From positions 1 through 47,500 of the forward strand of contig NZ_JAJJZG010000021.1 of the NCBI RefSeq assembly GCF_021028995.1: a DNA stretch of 47,500 nt, written 5' to 3'. Source of the stretch: Halobacterium sp. KA-4. Its GTDB lineage: Archaea > Halobacteriota > Halobacteria > Halobacteriales > Halobacteriaceae. The position numbers and the translations under genes were made by a program. Below are positions 7,991 through 16,510 of this stretch, one piece after another. Position 1 is the first letter of the stretch. Every line of letters begins with the position of its first letter. The notes under the pieces were generated by a model. It saw nothing but the letters and a program-made list of their open reading frames with translations. It did no database searches and was not told the DNA's origin.

Positions 7991-8608
7991 ATGCTTCACT
8001 CCCTCTGGGAACGCGTTCGACTCTTCTTAGTTGAAGGAATTGCTCAGATACCTGGGCTACGGTTGGTGGTGGCGTTAGCTCCCATCATCTCCGGCTGGTT
8101 CACACACCATCTGGTGAAAGACGTTTCAATTGGCGCGGACGCCGAGCTCTCCGTCGTTCACCAAGACCGCGTAATCGCGCCAATACGCCTTACGTTTTCT
8201 GTTGAGAATTGGAGTCCCGACAACATCACCATCGATAGCACCCATTTACATATCGGACTCAGGTGGCCAGACCCAGCCCTTGAATCAATAGATTGGGATC
8301 GTGAAACAGTTCCTGAGCCACCCAGCACTGTCTTTGTCGAACCGATAGCTGCGAAAGACGACGGAGAGTTCAATATTGAATTCATCCCACCCCGGTTTCT
8401 ATACTACACATCCAGTGCTCGGACACTCTACGTCACCGGCACGGTGCAGGTGAACACGACGTTCGGCAAGGAACGCGTTCGTGTTCGGGCAAGCGCTCGT
8501 ATCGAGGAACACCACATCGAGGACGACTTCTACCATGTGAAGGACGACCTCGAACGCGGGTTCAGCCTTCCCGGAGAATCGAGAGAAGAACAACCCACGA
8601 TGGAATAG
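7991..8608 (+). CDS. Hypothetical protein with N-terminal amphipathic/membrane segment
   Basis: 205 residues. Residues 1-35 contain a hydrophobic segment (IPGLRLVVALAPIISGWF). The rest is beta-rich (LSVVHQDRVIAPIRLTFSVE, then TLYVTGTVQVNTTF), resembling a small immunoglobulin-like or LEA14-type fold facing one side of the membrane, and the C-terminus is acidic. No family can be named. It is not clearly co-transcribed with either neighbour: the upstream gap is 454 nt and the next gene is convergent. Confidence 0.6.
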   Translation: MLHSLWERVRLFLVEGIAQIPGLRLVVALAPIISGWFTHHLVKDVSIGADAELSVVHQDRVIAPIRLTFSVENWSPDNITIDSTHLHIGLRWPDPALESIDWDRETVPEPPSTVFVEPIAAKDDGEFNIEFIPPRFLYYTSSARTLYVTGTVQVNTTFGKERVRVRASARIEEHHIEDDFYHVKDDLERGFSLPGESREEQPTME

Positions 8609-8629
8609 CTCGCTCTAATTTCTACCCGG

Positions 8630-9229
8630 TTAGAGGATGGAGCCTGTTTTCTGACGCTTCCGCGCGAGCCAGGTGAATCCGGCCAGCGGCGCGATGAACG
8701 GGATGATTGACGGCACGCAGTACGCCCACCAACGGAACTTGATACCCGACTTCTCGCTAGTGGAGCTGATGTCTAGGTACACAGAGATTGGTAAGATAAT
8801 CCAACCCGCGAACAACGCGACCGCGAACAACGTCTCCTGATTCAACAACGCGAACAGTGCCAGCCAAAGCACTGCGCCGAGCAATACACCTGCCGTCCAC
8901 ACGACCGGCGGTACGCCAAACCGGTCAGCAACCCCAGACACCGCACCTGCCGCCCTCGCACCAACACCACCATTCGAATCCTCCGACTCGCCGGTATCGT
9001 CTTCAGGAACGTTGTAGGGTTCGCTACGATCCCATTCGTCCTCAGTGCCGAATGCCCACTGAATCAGTCTCACCGACCCGCCAACAACCATCACACCGAA
9101 GGCAAGCATGATGGCACCCCAAATGATGCCGATGATAGAGAGAATCCCAGCAATCCCACCGACAACACACAGTCCGCCGATAACGAGTCCGAGGATGCCG
9201 ACAACACCGCCGACGACTTGCTTCGTACC
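8630..9229 (-). pseudogene. Membrane C-terminal half of a PH-domain protein, separated by one TAG
   Basis: The frame is the direct continuation of the PH-like gene at 9230-9625: only the TAG at 9232-9230 separates them and phase is kept. After the stop it reads GTKQVVGGVVGILGLVIGG and goes on as a hydrophobic helix, then an acidic linker (DEWDRSEPYNVPEDDTGE), three more helices and a basic end. The first ATG in this half (9109) lies inside the first membrane helix and would give a 159-residue protein with a truncated helix; no GTG or TTG precedes it in frame. The sequence therefore looks like the back half of a 331-residue gene broken by a TAC-to-TAG-type change. Readthrough is the alternative. 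Confidence 0.65.
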
Positions 9230-9625
9230 CTACTCCGCGAGGCTTTCTTCGCCCCAGCTGGTTTTCCCCAGCTTGGCCTCACTAGTGATTGCGTCTACAA
9301 TCGCTCCACTGCCGTTCTGAAGCGGTGGCAGCTCGTACACGTCGTCACCAAGGGTGACGACTTCGATGGTTTTCGTCGCGACGCCGGTGCGTCGGACCGT
9401 CTCGATGTCGGCCAGATCGATATCGAGATTGAGCTTGTCCGCTTCTTCCTCATCGACACTGCGGCCCTTCTTCGCACCAGTGATGATGCGCTGTGTGGTG
9501 ACGATGACGATGGCGTTGTCGCGGATACTATCCCCCAGCTTTGTGCTTTTGGCCGCGAGAACGGATTCGCCGTCGCGCAAGTCGGGTTTGACTTGCAAAT
9601 CGTGGATTGTTGGGTCGTCGAACAT
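9230..9625 (-). CDS. PH-like (bPH/GRAM) domain protein, probably truncated
   Basis: 131 residues from ATG 9625. The pattern fits a bacterial PH domain: GESVLAAKSTKLGDSI, then a beta strand with IVIVTTQRIITGAKKG, then DIDLADIETVRRTGVATKTI and VTLGDDVYELPPL. Such domains often precede membrane helices or a SHOCT tail. The product stops at TAG 9232-9230, but the reading frame continues into a hydrophobic region (8630-9229), so the original protein was likely PH-domain plus membrane helices. A soluble PH-only protein might still be made. Confidence 0.65.
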   Translation of the reverse strand: MFDDPTIHDLQVKPDLRDGESVLAAKSTKLGDSIRDNAIVIVTTQRIITGAKKGRSVDEEEADKLNLDIDLADIETVRRTGVATKTIEVVTLGDDVYELPPLQNGSGAIVDAITSEAKLGKTSWGEESLAE

Positions 9626-9709
9626 TCAGGCCACCATACACGTGGGTTGGGGCGTGTTACCGAAAATGTTGCGCTGTAGTTACAACTTCGAGACAATACT
9701 GGGTGTGGA

Positions 9710-10786
9710 GTGAACCAAGTGACCGCAAATTGGGACTCCCTGACCGTAAGCCGTAATGTCTCTCCCCCTGACTTGCCGATGAAAATGCCGGAAACACTAG
9801 TTTTCGAAATGCAGAACCTCTACATTCCGGAGGACGAAGTGTACGTAAGCGAGGCGTTTCCGATACGCATCGAGCCAGTCGAAGGTGTTGAGGAGTTCGA
9901 GAATAACCGGCGGGAGGAGGACAGCAAGTACCGGACAGGGTACTGGTTGACTGCGAAGTGTTTTATTGAGGCGGACGAGGAGCGGGCGAAGGAGTTGGCC
10001 GAGTGGGTAACATACGTCTACTCGTTTTATCAGAACCGGGACGTTCGGTGGGAAACGTACTATCCAGAAGGTTCATCGGAGGAAGCCTGCAACCTAGACA
10101 CGTATCGAATCCCCGTTGACAACACCGGCCTTCGGTTCGTACACGCCGTTCACGAGACAGGGCCAGTGTTCAACTCCAACATCGGCAAGTTGGTGGACGT
10201 AGCGCTGACGACAATTGACGAGGCCGATGAGGATTTAGCGACCGATCTCCGCACGAACATCTCGCTGTTCCTGCACTCTGAGGCGACGAAGCTGATGACA
10301 CCGAAGTTTCTGCTGTTGTGGCTGGTACTGGAGGCGAACGCGGACAGAAATTATCACCGGTATATGAAGAGCCAGCGCGAATACCTGTTTGACGAGGATG
10401 AGAAGGAGCGCGTCCGTGAGTACGTGTTGGACGAGTTTGAGGACGAGTTCACTAAGGGGCAGTTGAACCGGCTGGAGTACAATCTCGGGAAGGACTTCAT
10501 CTTCGAACCGAGCACTCTAGTGAAGATCAAGAAGTACGCCGAGCAAATCGACTTGGGGTTCGACTCGGACGAGGTGGAGGAGATAGTGGAGGAAGCGAGG
10601 GACATTAGGAATCAGATCGTGCATTCGATGGACGAATCGGGGCTTCGGGAGAACACCGATATTCTGGTGGACTTGAGGAAGATGGTGATGTTCCTGATAA
10701 TGCGGGAGTTGGGCGTGAAGCCTGAGTGGCAGGACAGGTTGGCTACGCCGAACATTTTTGGCCCAGATAGCGAGCACGAGTGGTGA
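9710..10786 (+). CDS. HEPN-motif protein, ApeA-like
   Basis: 358 residues from GTG 9710 (other in-frame starts: GTG 9719, ATG 9779). About residues 25-190 are mixed alpha/beta; about 195-350 are helical and contain ARDIRNQIVHSMDESG, in which R300-x4-H305 matches the HEPN RNase signature R-x4-6-H. A beta-rich N-terminal region followed by a C-terminal HEPN domain is how ApeA-type anti-phage proteins are built. HEPN domains often act as RNases in abortive defence or toxin-antitoxin systems. There is no adjacent antitoxin gene. The general HEPN call is reasonable; the ApeA link and the defence role are inferred. Confidence 0.6.
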   Translation: MNQVTANWDSLTVSRNVSPPDLPMKMPETLVFEMQNLYIPEDEVYVSEAFPIRIEPVEGVEEFENNRREEDSKYRTGYWLTAKCFIEADEERAKELAEWVTYVYSFYQNRDVRWETYYPEGSSEEACNLDTYRIPVDNTGLRFVHAVHETGPVFNSNIGKLVDVALTTIDEADEDLATDLRTNISLFLHSEATKLMTPKFLLLWLVLEANADRNYHRYMKSQREYLFDEDEKERVREYVLDEFEDEFTKGQLNRLEYNLGKDFIFEPSTLVKIKKYAEQIDLGFDSDEVEEIVEEARDIRNQIVHSMDESGLRENTDILVDLRKMVMFLIMRELGVKPEWQDRLATPNIFGPDSEHEW

Positions 10787-10932
10787 TGGTGAGTCACTCT
10801 GAGGCGGCCAAGAGATTTCGGTGGCGGAATCGAACCGCTATGAAAGCTACGCGCCCTGTATTCAGCACGGGAGTGAGAACCTCTCTTGTTCCTGACTGAG
10901 GAGTTAGCGACAGATTCGCATTCTCACTTGCC

Positions 10933-10995
10933 GATTCAGCCACCTCAGTTTCCGCACCTGTTCTGAATAAAGAAGTCGCGCTAGCAACTACTGCT
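10933..10995 (+). repeat. Dispersed intergenic repeat, copy 2
   Basis: It runs GATTCAGCC..CAGTTTCC.. and then TTCTGAATAAAGAAGTCGCG followed by CTAGCAACTACTG. It lies between the convergent genes ending at 10786 and 11031. The closest relative is the copy at 44335-44400. Confidence 0.55.
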
Positions 10996-11030
10996 GCGCC
11001 AGACCCTGAAAAGCACAGCAAGCCAACCTG

Positions 11031-11474
11031 CTACTCGTCGCGAAGTCCGTCCGTATCCCCCTCAATACCGCGTGCGTCCTTGATATACTCCACGAGCACG
11101 TCCGAATTGTCCATCACCATCTGGAGCATCGCGTCGTGTTTCTCGGACGTCGTGACGTCCTTCACGCCGTCTTGGACGAGTGCCGGCGTCACTTCCACGT
11201 CGTCCACGGTATTCCACTCGTCAAGTGTCGCTTCCCGCACGTAGAACGGGAACTGCGTTGCTTCATCCCCGAACTCGAACGCCTTCGTCGTGTACGGGTC
11301 CGTTTCCTCGTTCGCTACCTGTTCCCCGGTCATCGGTTCATCCGTGCCATCATCACTGGTAGTTTCCTCGGTCGCTGCCGTCAATGTCGACGCGGTCGTG
11401 GTTGATTCACTGTCGGCATCGTCGGCGTCCTGGTCCTCGATTGTCTCGTCGAGGTCGTCGAACGGATCACTCAT
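11031..11474 (-). CDS. Acidic partner protein of ParA
   Basis: 147 residues. The N-terminal half (1-60) is very acidic and Thr/Ser-rich and probably unstructured. The C-terminal half (QFPFYVREATLDEWNTVDDV, then EKHDAMLQMVMDNSDVLVEY) looks folded and helical. The start ATG 11474 overlaps the end of parA by 8 nt, so translation is coupled. A small gene directly downstream of parA usually encodes the centromere-binding or adaptor protein of the partition system. The sequence has no recognisable HTH or ParB motif, so the role as adaptor rests on position. Confidence 0.7.
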   Translation of the reverse strand: MSDPFDDLDETIEDQDADDADSESTTTASTLTAATEETTSDDGTDEPMTGEQVANEETDPYTTKAFEFGDEATQFPFYVREATLDEWNTVDDVEVTPALVQDGVKDVTTSEKHDAMLQMVMDNSDVLVEYIKDARGIEGDTDGLRDE

Positions 11475-12369
11475 CGCGGATCACCTCACCACGTTCGACA
11501 ATCTGCGCGAGCTCGTCGTACGCTGCCAGTTGGTCACACTCGGGGTCGTAGTCGCGCAGCGGCTCGTTGGCGTCCCGCAGCGAGTTATTGATGGCGTCCC
11601 GGTGGCGGATGCCCGGCAAGCCACCGTCGTAGTCGCCGGCTTCGATAGCCTCCCAGTCCTCTGGAGAGATATATGCGAAGTTCGGGACCTTCGATGCCAC
11701 ACCGTCCCGCGTAGTAATCTCCTTGAGAAGTTCTTGGTCGAGCGTTGCTTGGTCGATACGCCGCTGGAGGTCGGACGGCACGACCGCGAGAATGTCGAGG
11801 TCGAAGTACCGGCGCGCTGGCTTCACAAGCCGGTTGACCGTGTTGTCGAGGCCAGTCTTGTAGCCGAGTTCCGGTCGCAGCGGGATGATGAGGTTGCCGG
11901 TGGCGTACATCGCGTTGTCGTTGAGTTTTCCCCGATTCGCCGGGCAGTCAACGACAATATAGTCGTAGTCCTCACCGAGAAGCGGTTCGACAAGATGCTG
12001 CTTGAGGCGAGCAGAGCCCTGTACAGCGTCTTTGAGCGTGGATTCGACACCTTCCAAGTCCGCGTGGGACGGGAACAGGTCAAGGCCGCCAGCGACGTCG
12101 ACGATGTAGTCACGGGGGTCGGCCTCGTTGACGAGGACCGCTTCGGCGTGGTTCTCGTCGTCATCCCCGGAGCCGTGCTGGTAGGCATCACGTTGCCCGA
12201 GGTTGAGTGTCAGGTGGCCGTTGTCATCGAGGTCGATGAGTAGGGCGGTTTCGTTGCGGTGTGCGAGCTCGCGCGCGAGGTTGAGCGCGGTTGTCGTTTT
12301 CCCGAATCCGCCTTTCAGGATGCCTACGCACACTGCTCGCGGGGTTTTGTCGGTATCGCTTTGTGCCAT
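11467..12369 (-). CDS. parA: ParA-family partition ATPase
   Basis: 300 residues from ATG 12369. The deviant Walker A motif KGGFGKTT (residues 19-26, with the signature Lys19) follows a short polar N-terminus. LLIDLDDNGHLTLNLG and DYIVVDCPANRG are the Walker A' and B regions. ParA ATPases segregate low-copy replicons by cycling on and off the nucleoid. A TTG at 12429 would lengthen the protein by 20 residues, but it starts inside the 9-bp repeat array. The ATG at 12369 has a GGTGAGG motif about 8 nt upstream. Together with the gene at 11031 and the repeats at 12421-12580 it makes a complete-looking partition locus. Confidence 0.9.
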   Translation of the reverse strand: MAQSDTDKTPRAVCVGILKGGFGKTTTALNLARELAHRNETALLIDLDDNGHLTLNLGQRDAYQHGSGDDDENHAEAVLVNEADPRDYIVDVAGGLDLFPSHADLEGVESTLKDAVQGSARLKQHLVEPLLGEDYDYIVVDCPANRGKLNDNAMYATGNLIIPLRPELGYKTGLDNTVNRLVKPARRYFDLDILAVVPSDLQRRIDQATLDQELLKEITTRDGVASKVPNFAYISPEDWEAIEAGDYDGGLPGIRHRDAINNSLRDANEPLRDYDPECDQLAAYDELAQIVERGEVIRDE

Positions 12370-12420
12370 ATTGGTTTCCTCACCGGATACAACAGTAGAC
12401 AACTCCTTTAACTTTTCCAA

Positions 12421-12580
12421 AGTAGTCAAAGTAGATGGAGTAGGTAGAATAGACAGAGTAGATAGAGTAGACAGAGTAGAAATGGGACTATATCGCCTAA
12501 TAGCCCACAGTAGCCATCTGCTGTAAAGTAGATGGGGTAGATAGAGTAGACGGCTACTTTAGAGTAGATAGAATAGATGG
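12421..12580. repeat. 9-bp tandem repeats upstream of parA, probable centromere (parS-like)
   Basis: Two blocks of direct repeats with 9-bp spacing and consensus AGTAGAYRG. Block 1 (12421-12483) has seven units: AGTAGTCAA, AGTAGATGG, AGTAGGTAG, AATAGACAG, AGTAGATAG, AGTAGACAG, AGTAGAAAT. Block 2 (12527-12580) has six, of which the fourth (CTACTTTAG, 12554-12562) is degenerate and resembles an inverted unit. The 43 bases between them include TATATCGCC. Position just upstream of parA suggests both centromere and operator for autoregulation. Confidence 0.8.
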
Positions 12581-12970
12581 GAGAGTCGGAGAAGATGGAG
12601 GAGGAACAGGGGGAGCGGGAGTCGTACTGCAGGGGGACGTCGAGCGGAGATCGGCTGCTCGAACTGGATTGAGAAGCGCGAAATCCGGTTCAGGGGCGAG
12701 GTGGAACGCCAGAATGGGCCCGCACTCAGCACCAATCTGGGAATCGTATTGTTACCCGGTCGAGCTACCGGTTTATGGACACGACACGCGTCGAGGGAGG
12801 AGCTATGTTCAGGGGCCTTGAATCAGAACAGCGTAGCAGTAGTTGAGACTGATTCTCTTAATGCATATGGTGTGAGCTATCTAAGGATCATCAAGCGTTG
12901 CTAAATCTATTTGAGTTCAGTCGAGATGTTCTACTTGCTAACGCTGTTGGCTGTTACCGTAGATCTCGCG
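12581..12970. other. Stretch without a gene
   Basis: 390 bases between the partition repeats and the lipoprotein gene, whose stop is at 12971. I see no convincing coding frame. A weak relative of the dispersed repeat (TTCAGTCGAGATGTTCTACT, then TGCTAACGCTGTTG) lies at about 12916-12950. A replication origin could be here, but no known origin box is recognised. Confidence 0.4.
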
Positions 12971-14095
12971 TTATGATGGCTGAGTGAGAGCGTATAGAGT
13001 TCCGTTGGTTGTTTGTGCAAACACTTGCTCGTCACCGGCACCGAGGAGAAATGTCTCACTGGAAATCGTCGTCTGAGCTTGCTCAAATGAAGAGAGTCTA
13101 TCGACCCACGTGACCTGTCCGGCATCTGTTCCGACAATAAACCTATCCAAGGTCGAAGTTGTTTGTGTTACGGGCGTCTCAAAGCGTCTCTCATACCGTT
13201 CCGTACCGTTCTGAAGTGAGAGCTCATATAATGTCCCAAAAGTTCCAGAAGGTGCTTGCGCTGTCGACTCTGCAACTAAAAGGGATGATTCAGCTTTGTG
13301 GACCCCTTGGACTCGGGCATCCATTCCAAATGACGAACGCCACTGGAGCTGGCCAGTTGTCCGATCAAGTGCGGCGACGTTACCGTCTGCTCCAACATAT
13401 ACATGGGTATCGACAGGAAGAGGGCCGACAGTTGTTGACGGCCAGTCCTCCGGCTGCCACGCCCACAGAAGTGTTCCGTTACTGGGTGAGAGTGCGACGA
13501 CGCCTCCTTGGTTACCGAAGTAGACCGCCGTATCATCAGCTGCAAGTTGGTCGTCTGGTGCGGCAATCACGGTGAAGTCGATTCCATCGATCGACGACTG
13601 CTCCCAGCGAAGTGTTCCATCACTCGTCTCAAGGGCTGCAAGAGAGCCGTTCGCCGCATAGAGGGTCTCATCCGAAACAGTGAGCGCTGAAGCGAGGTTA
13701 TTCACGGCCTGTGTCCACAATTGCTCACCACTCGATGCATCGAACGCGTAGATCTGTGCTTGTGCACCACGGGGGCCGCCTCTCTCGCCGGCGTAGATAC
13801 GGCCATCTGAAGCAGTGAGGCCAGTTATTCGTTCTAGATCAATATCCCACTGTCGTGTCCCGTCTGTTGCATCAAAAACCGCGAGCTGGCTATTCCCAGA
13901 TTGACTGCTATGATACCCACCAACTGCAAGCCATCCGTTCGTTACACAGGGTGGGGACAGTGATGTTGGTTCAGGAACTGATGCGGTCCATTGCGTCCCA
14001 TCTGGCGATTGTGAGAGAATTGTCCCCGAGCAGCCAGCGAGAACACCTGCCAAGAGCGTACCACTAGTGGCGAGGAACGAACGGCGGGAGGGCAT
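12971..14095 (-). CDS. PQQ-type beta-propeller lipoprotein, Tat-exported
   Basis: 374 residues from ATG 14095. The N-terminus MPSRRSFLATSG..LLAGVLAGC has a twin-arginine motif and lipobox (Cys22). The rest consists of repeated propeller blades with the motif DATDGTRQWDIDL, DASSGEQLWTQAV, ETSDGTLRWEQSS, SPSNGTLLWAWQP, DRTTGQLQWRSSF, i.e. the A-x-[DS]-x-x-[TS]-G-x-x-x-W signature of PQQ/BamB-like repeats. Such proteins are extracellular scaffolds, or quinoprotein enzymes when they keep cofactor and catalytic residues; none is evident here. An upstream GTG (14107) is in frame but would put four extra residues before the signal. Confidence 0.85.
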   Translation of the reverse strand: MPSRRSFLATSGTLLAGVLAGCSGTILSQSPDGTQWTASVPEPTSLSPPCVTNGWLAVGGYHSSQSGNSQLAVFDATDGTRQWDIDLERITGLTASDGRIYAGERGGPRGAQAQIYAFDASSGEQLWTQAVNNLASALTVSDETLYAANGSLAALETSDGTLRWEQSSIDGIDFTVIAAPDDQLAADDTAVYFGNQGGVVALSPSNGTLLWAWQPEDWPSTTVGPLPVDTHVYVGADGNVAALDRTTGQLQWRSSFGMDARVQGVHKAESSLLVAESTAQAPSGTFGTLYELSLQNGTERYERRFETPVTQTTSTLDRFIVGTDAGQVTWVDRLSSFEQAQTTISSETFLLGAGDEQVFAQTTNGTLYALTQPS

Positions 14096-14294
14096 ACAGA
14101 AATCCACCTTACACCCGAATCATATAGACATTCTGGAAGCTATATCTAGAACCCACTCTGTTACATCCTCACTCTACATCTAACGATTAGCTGCACCAGT
14201 CTTGTTCGCGACTGAAGAATCCAATAGAGCTACTGAAGCCACTATACAGGTCAGTTAGACGGACTCTTGGGCATGTCCGGGCTATCTATCCGTA

Positions 14295-15971
14295 GTGGTC
14301 GCGACTCGCGAGTCTCGGCGCAGCGTCTTTCGACAAATTGCACACCAGCAGCACGTCGAGTGGCCCGCATATGACTCGACGCCGCTGTACGATCGCTCCT
14401 CACTCGGTGGGTTAGAATCGGACGTTCGAGTCGTCTCGAGTGCCTGGTTTACGCACCCAAATCATAACTCACTCGAACAGTTCGTCTGCGAACTTCCGAT
14501 AGCCTACTTCAGATTCGAGGCCCACGACCGGTACGAGGGTTCGACACGTTACGAGATGGACACTCTCTTTCGCGTGTTCGTGCTGAAAGAACTCCACGGC
14601 TGGACGCATGAAACATCTCTCGTCAAGTACCTCAATAGCCACCCCGCACTCTGCGAACGCTTAGAGTTGGGGACGGTGCCCGATCAATCGACACTGTGGC
14701 GAACTTGGAACGAGCGCTTCACGCGAGATCTCCGCGAGACCGTCCAGAAAGCGGCTCGAATGATCCTGATCAAAGCGCAGAACGCGAATGTCGCCGTGCC
14801 ACGTGAACCAGAACGAAACCTTCCGGATCGAGGCGACGACGCTACTGAATCGGACCCAAACGACCAAGCCATCCTCGACAAGGCTGGGAAGATCACCGAC
14901 CACATCAGTCGCGTCGTATTCCCCGTGTTCTCGCTCAACCGGGGCGAGGGCTGTGAGATTCCTGAGAACGCCTACTGGGACTTACAGACCTATCTGGGGC
15001 TCCGTGAGAACTTGGCCGCCAACGAGGGCGCTCAGAGCTTCATCCACGAGTCGACGCGTGATCGAACACCACTCGGACACGGCCACCGCGACCAGATTCG
15101 TGACCTCCCTATCGAGCAGATCCGCGAGATGTACCGACAGGCAGTCCAGCAACTCACCAACGAACTTGCGGGGACGGAGGAGTTCTTCCGAGCTGGAATC
15201 GTCGCGATCGACATCACTGAGGACGATCCCTTCACGGGCGACCGAACCGGCCACGAGGACGAGATAATCGGAACGAAGGAGAAGAACGACGAGTACGCCT
15301 ACCAATGGGCGACCGTCCAGCTGGTCGGCAACGCTGTTCCACTCGTGCTTGATGCCCGCCCAGTTCGACGAGGCGAGTCACGAAAGGAGATCGTCAAGGA
15401 CCTGCTCAACTCCGCTGAAGAGCTCGTTCACGTCGATAACGTGCTAATGGACCGAGAGTTCGATAGTCAGCACCTCTTGGAGATGATTAGCCAGCGGGGA
15501 CTCTCCTATGTTGTCCCAAAGCGGATGCAGGCTAGCGAGAAAGCCCAGGCAAAACGACTCCTCCAACGGGGGCAAGACCGGTACGAGACCGACCGGAAGC
15601 TCCATCTCGGGAAGAATGAGTGGCACGAGACGACGCTGATCTACCGACGTAAAGAGAACTCTGAGCACGACGATCACCGGCAGTACTCGGTGTTCATGTC
15701 CAACCGAGGTGGCGGCTTTCTCAGTGAGTACGGCCATCGGTGGGAGATTGAGAGTGGCTATCGGTCGATCAAGCGATTCATGGCCGCGACGACGTCGACG
15801 AATTTCGGACTGCGGTTCTTCTACTTCGCGTTCGCCTGTTTGTTGTACTCGATTTGGCGAGCAGTCGACCTACTCGTCCAAGTCGAGTTGACGGGTGAGT
15901 ACGAACACGCACCGATGGTGACTGCCGATAATACGCTGACGCTGCTGAAGAAGGAGACTGGAATTGGATAG
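14295..15971 (+). CDS. IS4-family DDE transposase
   Basis: 558 residues from GTG 14295. The catalytic triad can be placed at D306 (AIDITED), D386 (LMDREFD) and E486. The last sits in YGHRWEIESGYRSIK, which matches the IS4 signature Y-x2-R-x3-E-x6-K exactly (Y479, R482, E486, K493). An N-terminal DNA-binding part (about 80-150) precedes an acidic linker (170-190). The gene looks intact. I could not find convincing terminal inverted repeats or a target duplication within 200 bases of either end, so the boundaries of the element are not set. Confidence 0.85.
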   Translation: MVATRESRRSVFRQIAHQQHVEWPAYDSTPLYDRSSLGGLESDVRVVSSAWFTHPNHNSLEQFVCELPIAYFRFEAHDRYEGSTRYEMDTLFRVFVLKELHGWTHETSLVKYLNSHPALCERLELGTVPDQSTLWRTWNERFTRDLRETVQKAARMILIKAQNANVAVPREPERNLPDRGDDATESDPNDQAILDKAGKITDHISRVVFPVFSLNRGEGCEIPENAYWDLQTYLGLRENLAANEGAQSFIHESTRDRTPLGHGHRDQIRDLPIEQIREMYRQAVQQLTNELAGTEEFFRAGIVAIDITEDDPFTGDRTGHEDEIIGTKEKNDEYAYQWATVQLVGNAVPLVLDARPVRRGESRKEIVKDLLNSAEELVHVDNVLMDREFDSQHLLEMISQRGLSYVVPKRMQASEKAQAKRLLQRGQDRYETDRKLHLGKNEWHETTLIYRRKENSEHDDHRQYSVFMSNRGGGFLSEYGHRWEIESGYRSIKRFMAATTSTNFGLRFFYFAFACLLYSIWRAVDLLVQVELTGEYEHAPMVTADNTLTLLKKETGIG

Positions 15972-16276
15972 GGCGGTACTCGGTCCGGGGCAATGCGGAT
16001 TCCTGAGTGGCAACGCTGTCGGGGATCTCGGAAACTCACCGATCTGGTCGGTAGTACGACACGAGAAGCTCCTCGAAAGAGGATTCGAAGCGTCCTCCCC
16101 TCACAAATTCGCCCGAAACCACGCATTACAGCCCCGCTAAACCCGCCGTAGTCTCACCTTCTCCCCTACCCAATTTTGATATAGCGGCATATAGTTTATA
16201 ATTTGCCTAGATCGCCTAATCTGCGGATAGGGGCAGAGAAACCGCCGAATTAGCGGGATTCTAGCGTTCATCTTGT

Positions 16277-16306
16277 TGGTCGTGATTATGCCCGTAATCA
16301 CGACCA
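16277..16306. repeat. Perfect 12-bp inverted repeat (hairpin)
   Basis: TGGTCGTGATTA (16277-16288) and TAATCACGACCA (16295-16306) pair perfectly around a 6-nt loop TGCCCG. It could be a recombinase or protein binding site, a terminator-like stem, or a trace of a mobile element. No T-tract follows directly. Confidence 0.7.
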
Positions 16307-16479
16307 CTTTGAAGTACCCCGCCGCCGTCGGTGAAGCACGAATGCTGCAATCGGCTCAGCAAGACGGTTCCCCTGGGTAGAGCCGCCAAGACCACGGTTC
16401 TAGTTTACCCCGACTCTCTACAGCTGTGGTCGGGGCGATGGTGGCAGATAAAATTCGATATAGGACGAATGACCTCAAC

Positions 16480-16486
16480 CTATATT
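16480..16486 (+). promoter_or_regulatory. TATA-like box for the integrase operon
   Basis: CCTATATTAAG around 16478-16488 lies about 25-30 nt upstream of the ATG at 16511, the spacing expected of a haloarchaeal TATA box driving a leaderless transcript. Confidence 0.55.
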
Positions 16487-16510
16487 AAGACAAAGCACGA
16501 ACGGTGATGT

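Larger units (their letters stand above)
15972..16510. other. Non-coding stretch between transposase and integrase module
   Basis: 539 bases with no gene seen. It is a candidate for the end of the insertion sequence and the attachment side of the integrase module. The only strong structure is the perfect hairpin at 16277-16306. An AT-rich segment (about 16175-16205) follows a pyrimidine-rich one. No tRNA gene could be folded from it. Confidence 0.45.

Noticed and set aside
12421-12580. CRISPR array
   Set aside because: Repeat units are 9 bp and contiguous, without unique spacers.
12701-12904. Possible 67-residue gene in the gap before the PQQ lipoprotein
   Set aside because: Composition is not haloarchaeal in style, and no motif, promoter or neighbour supports it.
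14108-16180. Terminal inverted repeats of the IS4-type element
   Set aside because: Flanks were compared by eye and no convincing pair of termini or target duplication was found.
16320-16440. tRNA-like segment (GGTTCTAGTTTACCCCGAC) beside the integrase
   Set aside because: Only a loose T-arm resemblance; no acceptor, D or anticodon stems could be formed.
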